A stretch of DNA of 37,174 nt from a virus: the IMG/VR virus record IMGVR_UViG_3300028895_000051, positions 1-37,174 of that record; one strand, given 5' to 3'. Under the pieces are notes generated by a model, which was not told the DNA's origin, did no database searches, and worked only from the letters and a program-made list of their open reading frames with translations. Of this stretch, positions 6,954-14,399 are shown one piece after another; within the stretch, counting starts at the first letter, position 1, and each line of letters starts with the position of its first letter. Made by a program: the position numbers and the translations under genes.

Positions 6954-8980
6954 AGTTGTTCTAATAATTTTTCCATTTCCCTGACATAATAATCATTATC
7001 GATTTCTTTTCTATGCACAGGTGTATGATATGTTAAGTTTAATACCGGAAATTCTTGATTCTCATTTGAGTTTAGAGAATACCATATTTCAAATGGATTT
7101 GGTATTTCAAATACCAGCTCGCTTTCGTTTATCCAAAAGCCATTGTAAAACTCTTCTTTTGTGTCGTTAACAAAAAACTGTCCTAATCCATTTGCAAGTA
7201 AATTCCAACCATTTAATGTTAACTTATTAACTCGAATATATGCATCTTTCAATATCTCACCAGACTCAGATACTTCTGTATGAGCTGATGTTTTACCAAT
7301 CATTTTAAATGATAGCTTATTTAAATCAGCAGGATTAACTTTAGCTGGTAATGTTATTTCTTTGTTGTTAAACATAACTATTAACTTTAAATTACTATTG
7401 TTATCAATGACAGTTGTATCTATATCTAACTCCCATTCATCCTGTTTTATTTCTTGTTTTAATATTTCTAAAAACTCATCAAAATTATTATAGTAGTATT
7501 CTGCTTTGCTATCTTGTACTGGCAATGTTTTATAAAACTCTTTTGCTTTTTCAAATTCGCTTTTTATTTTCTTGTGTTCATGTTCATAAGCGTCATGGAA
7601 TGTAGGTGGAATGTTTAACATCGACGAAAGTTTTAACATCAATAATGTTCTATAAAAACGTTCTTTACCTGTTAGCTCTGGATTTAATTCTGTCCACCAA
7701 TGTGATGGTGCCACCATTTGGATTTTATTTTTATCAAATTGTTTTGATACTGGTGCTAACTTTTTAACTGTGAATGTATTTGACGTAAATGACCCTAGTA
7801 ATCCTTCTCTAGTATATGGTCCAAGACGAGCAAATAATTTAGCGGTCTCGATTAAATCTTCCCATCTCTCACTCCAATGCCCATGCACAAACGTTAATAC
7901 AAAATGAATGCCAGCTCTTTTCATTTGTTCTAATTCGTAATATATGCTTTCTGAATCAATCTGTTTATTCATTGCTTTTAATACATGATCGCTTCCAGAC
8001 TCAATACCAATGTTTAAACTTTGACAACCAGATGCGGTAATCTTATCAAAAAATTCAGGTGTGTTTAATCCGCCCGGACGTCTACATACCCAACCGCTGG
8101 CAGCCCATCTAACTGGGGTTTCGGCTGTTTTATTATATTCTGCAATTTCATTGACCCAACTCTTTACTTCTTTCATATTGCCATTGACAGTATAATCCAA
8201 CATCAATATTTCTTTCTTATATTTTTCTGTCAGCGATATAAGTTGTTTAGCAACATCTTGCCATCCTCTGTAACTATAGTCCAGCGAGGAATACACGCAA
8301 AAGTCACATTTTTTAATACAACCTTTACTAGTTTTGACAGGAATTTGAACTGGTTGTCCTTTAACTTGTCCGGTATAATAATCTAAGTCTAAATCATCGT
8401 AATCAACCAAAACTTGATTTTCGTAAGATGCAATTTGATATTCACTATCTATTTTTTTATCATTTAGGAAGTTTAAAATAGAAAATTCTTCATCGCCGAT
8501 TACATAATCATCAGCTATATTTAAATTAATAGCTAAGTTGCCAACATTAGTAGCAAGTGGATGATTATAATGTTTTCTAATAACGTTAGGCATTCTATAA
8601 CGTATGCCTTCTCCACCTATTAGGATTTTCATCTCTGGTTTATATTTTTTTACAGCTTCTGCTAACATTAAAGCAGTTAGTGTAGAGTGATCGTAATACA
8701 TATTAATATGCAAATAATCTGTTAATTTAACTACTCGTTGTGCTTCGTCGTTGATGAACTTTTTAATATGGTCCATTGGATATTCATCAACACATGATAG
8801 CATCATATCATCAATGGATAAGCTATGTTGGTCTGAATACTTGCATAGCTCCACACTTCCGTCGATGATAAACGAACTTACATTTTGCATATTTAGAAAG
8901 CCTTTAATGTTTCCTAAATGCCAAGGCAATCGTTCCAATGGAGTATATGGTGTTGAATATACTACAATGTCATACTTCAT
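6950..8980 (-). CDS. Radical SAM protein, B12-binding-like N-terminus
   Basis: The 676-aa protein has the [4Fe-4S]-binding CxxxCxxC motif in KGCIKKCDFCVY (Cys221, Cys225, Cys228). A Rossmann-like domain precedes it (residues 1-200, with PPS-like segments such as LIGGEGIRY), as in B12-binding radical SAM enzymes, although no DxHxxG cobalamin motif is seen. Downstream, GCQSLNIGIESGSD (about 320-333) matches the usual SAM-binding GIES element. The C-terminal 200 residues are an unrecognised extension. Neighbours are a 2OG oxygenase (4-bp overlap) and an amidinotransferase (4-bp overlap), pointing to a shared modification pathway. Substrate unknown. Confidence 0.9.
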   Translation of the reverse strand: MKYDIVVYSTPYTPLERLPWHLGNIKGFLNMQNVSSFIIDGSVELCKYSDQHSLSIDDMMLSCVDEYPMDHIKKFINDEAQRVVKLTDYLHINMYYDHSTLTALMLAEAVKKYKPEMKILIGGEGIRYRMPNVIRKHYNHPLATNVGNLAINLNIADDYVIGDEEFSILNFLNDKKIDSEYQIASYENQVLVDYDDLDLDYYTGQVKGQPVQIPVKTSKGCIKKCDFCVYSSLDYSYRGWQDVAKQLISLTEKYKKEILMLDYTVNGNMKEVKSWVNEIAEYNKTAETPVRWAASGWVCRRPGGLNTPEFFDKITASGCQSLNIGIESGSDHVLKAMNKQIDSESIYYELEQMKRAGIHFVLTFVHGHWSERWEDLIETAKLFARLGPYTREGLLGSFTSNTFTVKKLAPVSKQFDKNKIQMVAPSHWWTELNPELTGKERFYRTLLMLKLSSMLNIPPTFHDAYEHEHKKIKSEFEKAKEFYKTLPVQDSKAEYYYNNFDEFLEILKQEIKQDEWELDIDTTVIDNNSNLKLIVMFNNKEITLPAKVNPADLNKLSFKMIGKTSAHTEVSESGEILKDAYIRVNKLTLNGWNLLANGLGQFFVNDTKEEFYNGFWINESELVFEIPNPFEIWYSLNSNENQEFPVLNLTYHTPVHRKEIDNDYYVREMEKLLEQL

Positions 8981-9516
8981 AAATCTAATAGACCTGTTAT
9001 TTGAAGTGTATAACGATCATCAAATCCTATGTTTGCTGCTGTATGAGGTACATCACTTGTCCATATAGCATAGTCGCCTGCTTTCCAATCTACAATAGCT
9101 TTGTCATCCATATCTAAATAGTGGCCATGTTTCCAATCTTCTAACATGATAAGAGCACGAACAACTGTTTTTTCTTTACAGTCATACATTTCTTTAAACT
9201 TAACGAAACGATCAACATGCCTAGGAAGAATGACACCTGATGTCATTTTATAAAAAGACCAACTAAAGTGTTCAAACGGAAATACTTGTTTAAGTTGATC
9301 AATTCCCATCCAAGGTAGCTCAGGGTTTTTCATATCATACATTTCACCTGTGAAATGCTCATGAGTAAAACCTAAGTCTCTCCAATACTGTGCATCTCTA
9401 GGATCATTGTATGGTTCACGAACATAGTTTAACATTCTATGTTCATTATTCTTCCAAGGCAAATTAATATGCCCTGTTTTCCAAAAGTATTGATTATTCT
9501 GGTCTGGTGTTGCCAT
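8977..9516 (-). CDS. 2-oxoglutarate/Fe(II)-dependent oxygenase-like protein
   Basis: The 179-aa protein contains the double-stranded beta-helix metal triad: LPRHVDRF (His100, Asp102) and VPHTA (His158), with a likely 2OG-binding Arg168 in DDRYTLQITG. Between them, RALIMLEDWKHGHYL and WKAGDYAIW fit the family's core strands. Such enzymes hydroxylate or otherwise oxidise proteins, nucleic acids or small molecules and are common in marine T4-like phages. The start lies inside the 3' end of the dehydrogenase gene (23-bp overlap) without a clear Shine-Dalgarno sequence, so translation is probably coupled. Substrate not predictable. Confidence 0.82.
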   Translation of the reverse strand: MATPDQNNQYFWKTGHINLPWKNNEHRMLNYVREPYNDPRDAQYWRDLGFTHEHFTGEMYDMKNPELPWMGIDQLKQVFPFEHFSWSFYKMTSGVILPRHVDRFVKFKEMYDCKEKTVVRALIMLEDWKHGHYLDMDDKAIVDWKAGDYAIWTSDVPHTAANIGFDDRYTLQITGLLDL

Positions 9517-10753
9517 AATGTATTACTTTATAGTTTGGTGTTGACTTTGGCATCTTACGCCAAGGATCAACAATGACGCTAAATTCTGGAATATCAGCGT
9601 AAAAATGGTCTGTCAAGTCATCATTACTAAATTCTGTTACATAACCGTATGTAACCTTTTTGTTATGGGCTAATAACACAACAGATGGCTCATCTATAGT
9701 ATCAACAACATCGGTTGGATCATCACTGAGTGGATCTAAGTAAACAACATGGAATCCTTGTGCTTCGACATAATGTCCAACAAGTGTAGAATAAGAACCA
9801 ATGCAGTATTCTACGTCTGGCTTGTATGCCTTGCCATGAATAACAACCGTTTTCATATCATTATCTAATGCTTCTTTAACTAAGAACTTAGCTAGGTTTT
9901 CTGCTTGTATTTCTCGAGCTCGCATAATAGTATCAAACATATCATAACCGATTTCATATTCTTCTGCTAACCATCGTAAAGCAATATTATCACGTGGGTG
10001 ACATGCACCACTATCGCCCATGCCTGCTGTCATATACTTAGGAGATTGTAAACGTATTGTTGAGTTAGCAAGTGCGTCAGTTACATTGTCTACATTCATA
10101 TTACCAATTTTCATTGCAAAGTCCTGGATCATATTAACAATGCCTACCTTAGCTGAAATGTATGTGTTGTAGAAGATTTTAATTGCTTCTGCTTCTTCCC
10201 ATGTGCCACCTACATAGCGAGGATCATTATCCATTATGCCTTTATAAATTTCAATAAGTTCTTCGCGTCTTGGATCGTTGCCATCTTTACTACCAATGAT
10301 AACCATTTCTGGATTACGCATATCCCATTTGACTGAGCCCATAGCAATAAGATAAGGATTATAAATTAATGTATGATTATCAAGTAAGTTATCAAACTCA
10401 CGTCTTGTTGTACCCGGTAATACTGTGCTAATTAATACAATATTTTTTTCTGTTGTGGCATGTTTATTAATTTCACGCAAAGAGTCTTTAACAATATTAT
10501 AACCAAAATCTTTAGGAGTTAAATGGCAACTTGGTACCCCGCCACCGTATTCTTCTTCGTGTGGGGTAGGTACTGCGATAAAGATCCAATCACTATTATC
10601 AACGGTTTCTTTAACAGTGGGATATACTGTTACGGTTTCGGATTCTCTTGGGCTTACATCATAACCGCATGTTGGGTATTTCTCTGCAAATACTTCTGCA
10701 CAATCTAGTCCTAGTTTACCTAGTCCAATAAACCCAATTCTTAGGTCACTCAT
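9494..10753 (-). CDS. UDP-glucose/GDP-mannose dehydrogenase family protein
   Basis: The 419-aa protein starts with an NAD-binding GFIGLGKLG (7-15). It then has VPTPHEEE (61-68), STVLPGTT (109-116), the central-domain EAIKIFYNT (Lys192, Asn196) and the catalytic cysteine in GDSGACHPRD (Cys251). This is the layout of enzymes that oxidise the C6 hydroxyl of a nucleotide sugar to a uronate, using two NAD+. Which sugar cannot be read from sequence. AGGAG lies about 11 bases before the ATG. It is the first gene of a five-gene operon and diverges from a glycosyltransferase-like gene, which supports a role in building or altering a glycan. Confidence 0.88.
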   Translation of the reverse strand: MSDLRIGFIGLGKLGLDCAEVFAEKYPTCGYDVSPRESETVTVYPTVKETVDNSDWIFIAVPTPHEEEYGGGVPSCHLTPKDFGYNIVKDSLREINKHATTEKNIVLISTVLPGTTRREFDNLLDNHTLIYNPYLIAMGSVKWDMRNPEMVIIGSKDGNDPRREELIEIYKGIMDNDPRYVGGTWEEAEAIKIFYNTYISAKVGIVNMIQDFAMKIGNMNVDNVTDALANSTIRLQSPKYMTAGMGDSGACHPRDNIALRWLAEEYEIGYDMFDTIMRAREIQAENLAKFLVKEALDNDMKTVVIHGKAYKPDVEYCIGSYSTLVGHYVEAQGFHVVYLDPLSDDPTDVVDTIDEPSVVLLAHNKKVTYGYVTEFSNDDLTDHFYADIPEFSVIVDPWRKMPKSTPNYKVIHYGNTRPE

Positions 10754-10794
10754 TATAAATTTTTCTCCTATAATTTTTTTATTAAATATTGCTT

Positions 10795-11982
10795 ATGTTC
10801 TCAGTTAACAATTTCTATGATTATTTAAGGTACAAGTACAGCGACCCTGAAAAAAATATCATCTACAAATTTAGAGAAAACGGTAGTAGAGATTTATTTT
10901 CATTACATCCATTCAATGATAATCATAACCCGCTAACAGCAAAATTTTTAGGTGGCATATATCTATTTGATCAAGAACCCTTTTGTATTAACAATTACCA
11001 CTTTGATAAAAATGCTGAAACATTATATCCTATGATGTTTGCTGAACTAGAATATAATATAAACTTAGTTTCGGCATTTTTAAGTAAAGCACATACTCCA
11101 ATTATTTGTCATAGCGAAAAAAATAGTAACGATATAAACAAACTTAAAGAAATTGGATTCCTTGATGTACATTACTGGTATCACGGTTTAATAGCTCGTG
11201 ATTGGTTCCGACACTGGAAACATTATAACATAAACTATAACCCTGGTGCAAGTCGATTTGGCTTATATGTTAGAGATACGTCTGGTTCAAGAGAATACAG
11301 AAAAGACTTGCTAAAAGAATTACATGATGTTGATATTTATTGTCCATTTATCAACGGAGAATTATTTAACAGTACAGAAAGTGCCAGAATAACATGGGAT
11401 GATACTAATAAATTTGATATACATATTGTTGCTGAAACATTATTTAATACAGAAAAAGTTCACCTTACTGAAAAAATATTCAAACCTATTGTAATGAAGC
11501 AACCATTTATTTTATTTGCTGGGCCACATAGTTTACGTTATCTTAAAAAATATGGATTCAAAACGTTTGAACATATATGGAATGAAGAATACGATGATAT
11601 ATTAGACGCACAAGAACGTTTAAACCAAGCAACTAAAATGATTAAACGTATTAACAAATTACCTAAGGACAAATACAATAAAATATTAGAACAATGCAAG
11701 GAAATTGTTGAATATAATCATAACCACTTCTTTAGTCAAAAGTTTGAAGATATAATGTTAGGTGAATTACATTCAAACTTTGATATTGCATTACAACATC
11801 AAGAAGAAAACTTTTTACAAGATCCAGGCGGAATATGGTTTAGAATGATTGAACATTATACCAACTTAGGACATTCTGATTTATTTAGAAAGGATATTAT
11901 TGCACAAACTAAGTTATTAATTATCGACAATCATCCTGATCCTGTATCGTTTCTTAAGCAATATCCTTGGGATGGTTCTTAG
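10795..11982 (+). CDS. Putative glycosyltransferase, 395 aa
   Basis: The C-terminal half holds a block typical of fucosyltransferase- and exostosin-like glycosyltransferases: VAETLFN, then VHLTEKIFKPIVMKQPFIL (about 222-240) and AGPHSLRYLKKYGFKTF. The glutamate and lysine in TEK would contact the nucleotide sugar in that family. The N-terminal half is a less distinctive Rossmann-like domain. The ATG at 10795 is preferred over a TTG six bases earlier, although no Shine-Dalgarno sequence is visible for either. It lies head to head with the nucleotide-sugar dehydrogenase and overlaps the convergent gene by 29 bp. Donor and acceptor are unknown. Confidence 0.7.
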   Translation: MFSVNNFYDYLRYKYSDPEKNIIYKFRENGSRDLFSLHPFNDNHNPLTAKFLGGIYLFDQEPFCINNYHFDKNAETLYPMMFAELEYNINLVSAFLSKAHTPIICHSEKNSNDINKLKEIGFLDVHYWYHGLIARDWFRHWKHYNINYNPGASRFGLYVRDTSGSREYRKDLLKELHDVDIYCPFINGELFNSTESARITWDDTNKFDIHIVAETLFNTEKVHLTEKIFKPIVMKQPFILFAGPHSLRYLKKYGFKTFEHIWNEEYDDILDAQERLNQATKMIKRINKLPKDKYNKILEQCKEIVEYNHNHFFSQKFEDIMLGELHSNFDIALQHQEENFLQDPGGIWFRMIEHYTNLGHSDLFRKDIIAQTKLLIIDNHPDPVSFLKQYPWDGS

Positions 11983-12337
11983 CTACAATAACACCATCCC
12001 AGTCATCACCTGGCGGAAATTGTTTGAACACTTGGCAACGTTTTTCGATGTCTTCGTAGAATGTATCTAGTTCACCTTTGAATGTTCCATTTAAATGCTC
12101 AATGGCATTAATACAAAAATCCCAATTCTGTTTTCTATAATTTTCAATAAGTTTACTATGTAAGTTAATCCATTGATCCATACTTGTTATATCAACCAAT
12201 GGGATATGGTCTGAATCAATTACACAAAAACTTTTAATTGGATCTAGATCTTCCTGATATCTTATGGTGTCTAATTCTAGAACTAAATATTTAGAGTCAA
12301 GTTGCTTTGCAGCATCTTCGCCTAATATAATATACAT
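11954..12337 (-). CDS. Conserved phage hypothetical protein, 127 aa
   Basis: The middle and end (ENYRKQNWDFCINAIEHLNG and YEDIEKRCQVFKQFPPGDDW) resemble the C-terminal tail found after bacterial adenylate/guanylate cyclase domains (YRxxxW...R...PPxxWDGV). No cyclase domain is present. The N-terminus is a short beta-rich segment (KYLVLELDTIRY). GAGG lies ten bases upstream of the ATG. It is convergent with the glycosyltransferase gene and overlaps its last 29 bases. Function unknown; perhaps a small scaffold or assembly protein. Confidence 0.78.
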   Translation of the reverse strand: MYIILGEDAAKQLDSKYLVLELDTIRYQEDLDPIKSFCVIDSDHIPLVDITSMDQWINLHSKLIENYRKQNWDFCINAIEHLNGTFKGELDTFYEDIEKRCQVFKQFPPGDDWDGVIVAKNHPKDIA

Positions 12338-12352
12338 ATAATAATAACCTCT

Positions 12353-13117
12353 ATGAACTTTGATTTAATTAGTGATTTACATTTAGAACCAAACGAACCA
12401 TTTGATTGGTCTGGCAAAGCAACAAGCCTTTATTGCATTATTGCTGGTAATATTAGTTATGATCGTAACACATTATACAAAACTTTAGAACACTTGAGCA
12501 ACCATTACGAAATGATTTTATTTGTAGATGGTATGCTCGAACATAAAGAATGGCAACATTTATCAGTAGAAGATAGTTATTTAGATCTTCGTGCTAACTT
12601 AGATAAATTCGAAAACATTTTCTTTATGCATGATAATATCATTATAATCAATGGTATTGGATTCTTAGGTGCAAATGGTTGGTGTACTTACGATTTCGAT
12701 CCTAATCTACAAGCCGATACTATGGAGTTTCTATTACAAACAGAAAAAATGTCATCCATTGATATCGGAAATGTTTTAGCAATGGCAAATTCAGATACAC
12801 ACTATTTTAAAAACAGTATATCTGAATGTCAAACTATACCAGACATAAGTGAAATTATAATGATTACAAATAGTGTTCCGTTACCTGATCTTATTAGTCA
12901 CGACATTAATCTTTCCACTGAATATATGATTAATAGAATTGGTAACAATGGAATTACATCATGTTTAGACGAAGACCACGAAGGTAAAATTTCAACTTGG
13001 TGTTTTGGAAAGTATCCTGGTGATATGGATATGTTAATACATGGTGTTAGATATTTAAATAACACCGCATGTTCTAAACCAAAAGAAATTTACCACCCTA
13101 AAAGGATTACAATTTAA
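12353..13117 (+). CDS. Degenerate calcineurin-like metallophosphoesterase
   Basis: The 254-aa protein follows the metallophosphoesterase fold but has lost most metal ligands. Motif I is intact (SDLHLE, Asp8, His10). The GDxxD aspartate is Asn33 (AGNISYD), GNHE is replaced by DGMLEH, the expected His of motif IV is Asn (MITNSVP), and GHTH is replaced by FGKYPG. The family's C-terminal pattern is still recognisable (IHGVRYLNN...KPKE). It is therefore probably a pseudoenzyme or has a changed activity. No Shine-Dalgarno sequence is visible, and a TATAAT-like hexamer lies about 20 bp upstream. It overlaps clpS by 4 bp at its 3' end. Confidence 0.78.
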   Translation: MNFDLISDLHLEPNEPFDWSGKATSLYCIIAGNISYDRNTLYKTLEHLSNHYEMILFVDGMLEHKEWQHLSVEDSYLDLRANLDKFENIFFMHDNIIIINGIGFLGANGWCTYDFDPNLQADTMEFLLQTEKMSSIDIGNVLAMANSDTHYFKNSISECQTIPDISEIIMITNSVPLPDLISHDINLSTEYMINRIGNNGITSCLDEDHEGKISTWCFGKYPGDMDMLIHGVRYLNNTACSKPKEIYHPKRITI

Positions 13118-13413
13118 GATTCTGCTTCAATTCTAATCTGCAACGGATATCCATTTGATCTTGCAGATACTGTAACTTCAATACCTTTCTGTTCTGCCAT
13201 TTCGTATGGTAAAGTCGCTACTACAGCCGATCCTTTATGATGAATATCAGTTGTTATTTTTTCAGCCGTTGGTTGATTGTAATTAAAGATATCAACTAAA
13301 CTTTCAATAACGAACTGCATACTAGTAGTATCATCATTGACGTATATAACTTTATACATAGGCGGCTCTTGCACTTCTATTCTTGTTTTTGTTTGGACTG
13401 CTGTATCTGGCAT
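13114..13413 (-). CDS. clpS: ClpS adaptor protein
   Basis: The 99-aa protein is ClpS-like along its length: PPMYKVIYVNDDTTSMQFVI, then IFNYNQPTAEKI, DIHHKGSAVV and AEQKGIEV. The N-degron pocket residues match those of E. coli ClpS (Asn34, Asp35, His66) at Asn26, Asp27 and His58. ClpS delivers N-end-rule substrates to ClpA-ClpP and blocks ssrA-tagged substrates. GAGG lies seven bases upstream of the start. The gene lies immediately downstream of hsp20, and the phage also encodes ClpP, so phage control of host proteolysis is likely. Confidence 0.95.
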   Translation of the reverse strand: MPDTAVQTKTRIEVQEPPMYKVIYVNDDTTSMQFVIESLVDIFNYNQPTAEKITTDIHHKGSAVVATLPYEMAEQKGIEVTVSARSNGYPLQIRIEAES

Positions 13414-13440
13414 AACTATTCCTCTTGTAATATAGTATTT

Positions 13441-13472
13441 AACAAATAAGGAGCCGAAACCCCTTATTTGTT
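13441..13472 (-). terminator. Terminator-like hairpin after hsp20
   Basis: An 11-bp perfect inverted repeat AACAAATAAGG / CCTTATTTGTT with a 10-nt loop lies between hsp20 and clpS. On the minus strand the stem ends in TTTGTT rather than a pure T-run, so some readthrough into clpS is possible. Confidence 0.7.
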
Positions 13473-13491
13473 TGTTTCATAACCTATTATA

Positions 13492-13932
13492 CTATGATAC
13501 GTGGTTAATAGCAATAGTTTTAGGTTTCATTTCTTCTGGAACTTCACGCTGAAGACTCACAGTTAAAATGCCGTCTTTCATATCTGCTCCGGTAACTTTA
13601 ACGTGATCCGCTAAGTTAAATGAACGTGTGAAACGACGTGAACTGATACCTTGATGATGATACTTAGGTGTATCTTCATTTTCTTCAGTTACTTTTTCGC
13701 CCGAGATTTCTAATGCACCATCATGTTCAGTGATATTGATATCATCTTTCCCGAAGCCAGCTACTGCTACTTCGATTACATAGTTATCGTCATCAACTTG
13801 AATTAAGTTGAATGGAGGATAGTTCTGTGATGATCCTGAATCAATTTGGTTTAACATGCGATCCATTAAGCGATCGATACCGACTGTGTTGCGGTAGAAA
13901 GGGTTGAGGTCAAGGGATGTTAATCTAGTCAT
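13492..13932 (-). CDS. Small heat-shock protein, IbpA/Hsp20 family
   Basis: The 146-aa protein is colinear with E. coli IbpA: an N-terminal LDLNPFYRNTVGIDRLMDR, then an alpha-crystallin domain (about residues 38-135) with YVIEVAVAGFGKDDINI, ALEISGEK, the YHHQGISSRRFTRSFNLAD segment and GILTVSL, and a final KPKTIAIN tail carrying an IxI-like motif. It acts as an ATP-independent holdase that keeps unfolding proteins soluble. The start has AAGGAG ten bases upstream. Expression is through a sigma70 promoter and possibly a late box, with an unusually long structured leader. Confidence 0.96.
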   Translation of the reverse strand: MTRLTSLDLNPFYRNTVGIDRLMDRMLNQIDSGSSQNYPPFNLIQVDDDNYVIEVAVAGFGKDDINITEHDGALEISGEKVTEENEDTPKYHHQGISSRRFTRSFNLADHVKVTGADMKDGILTVSLQREVPEEMKPKTIAINHVS

Positions 13933-13941
13933 TTTAAGTTT

Positions 13942-14079
13942 CTCCTTATATTAAGCAAGATTTTATTTACGGACCCGACCTTCGGCATCCGTATTAACAG
14001 AAGTATGACATTTCAGCTCTAATTGCTTGGTGTGAGTGACTTCTGTTATAGTTATTTATCATAGATATATACTATCTAT
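13942..14079 (-). promoter_or_regulatory. Long structured 5' leader of hsp20
   Basis: About 145 nt separate the likely early transcription start from the hsp20 ATG. Two hairpins are visible: a 10-bp perfect stem (13995-14004 with 14039-14048) and a G+C-rich hairpin (13969-13992). The six bases at 14023-14028, in the large loop of the first hairpin, are complementary to 13953-13958, which lie just 5' of the Shine-Dalgarno sequence (13942-13947), so a pseudoknot is possible. This may be an RNA thermometer or other translational switch; function is inferred. Confidence 0.5.
14053..14059 (-). promoter_or_regulatory. Possible late promoter inside hsp20 leader
   Basis: ATAAATA reads leftwards. Transcription about 6 bp downstream would begin almost exactly at the outer edge of the 10-bp stem in the leader, so late mRNA would carry a 5'-terminal hairpin. 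Confidence 0.45.
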
Positions 14080-14085
14080 AATATA

Positions 14086-14113
14086 ATTATATAGAATAAT
14101 AACAGAATGTCAA
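14086..14113 (-). promoter_or_regulatory. Sigma70-type promoter of hsp20
   Basis: TTGACA (14108-14113), a 16 bp spacer, then TATAAT (14086-14091) on the minus strand. Both hexamers are consensus. Confidence 0.82.
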
Positions 14114-14123
14114 ATATTTTGGA

Positions 14124-14348
14124 TTAGTATAGTCTGCGAGGATCTTTTTGCTGAGCTTGTTCTTTTTTAGCTCTACGAACTGCTGCTTCTTTTGCTAGTT
14201 TCTTTTTAGCAGATGGCTTAATGAATTCTTGTCTATCGCGAACTTCTTGAATAGTGTTCTTTTTCTGAACCTTCTTTTTGAATTTGCGTAACGCTCTCTC
14301 AAAGTTTCCGTCTTTAACGAAAACAGTTGTACCTTTATATAACTTCAT
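14124..14348 (-). CDS. rpsU: Ribosomal protein bS21 homologue
   Basis: The 74-aa, very basic protein aligns with bacterial S21: VFVKDGNFERALRKFKKKVQ, then IQEVRDRQEFIKPSAKKK, and the RRLY C-terminus shared with E. coli S21 (TRLY). S21 binds the 30S platform near the anti-Shine-Dalgarno end of 16S rRNA and aids initiation. Phage copies are known from marine viruses and may replace host S21. AGAGG precedes the ATG closely. An exact TATAAATA late box lies 45 bp upstream, so expression is probably late. Confidence 0.93.
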   Translation of the reverse strand: MKLYKGTTVFVKDGNFERALRKFKKKVQKKNTIQEVRDRQEFIKPSAKKKLAKEAAVRRAKKEQAQQKDPRRLY

Positions 14349-14391
14349 GATCCTCTCGTTTAAATTAATAATTATTATTATATATGTAGTT

Positions 14392-14399
14392 TATTTATA
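14392..14399 (-). promoter_or_regulatory. T4-type late promoter of rpsU
   Basis: Exact TATAAATA on the minus strand. It contains the TAA stop codon of the upstream 647-aa gene (14395-14397). Confidence 0.78.
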
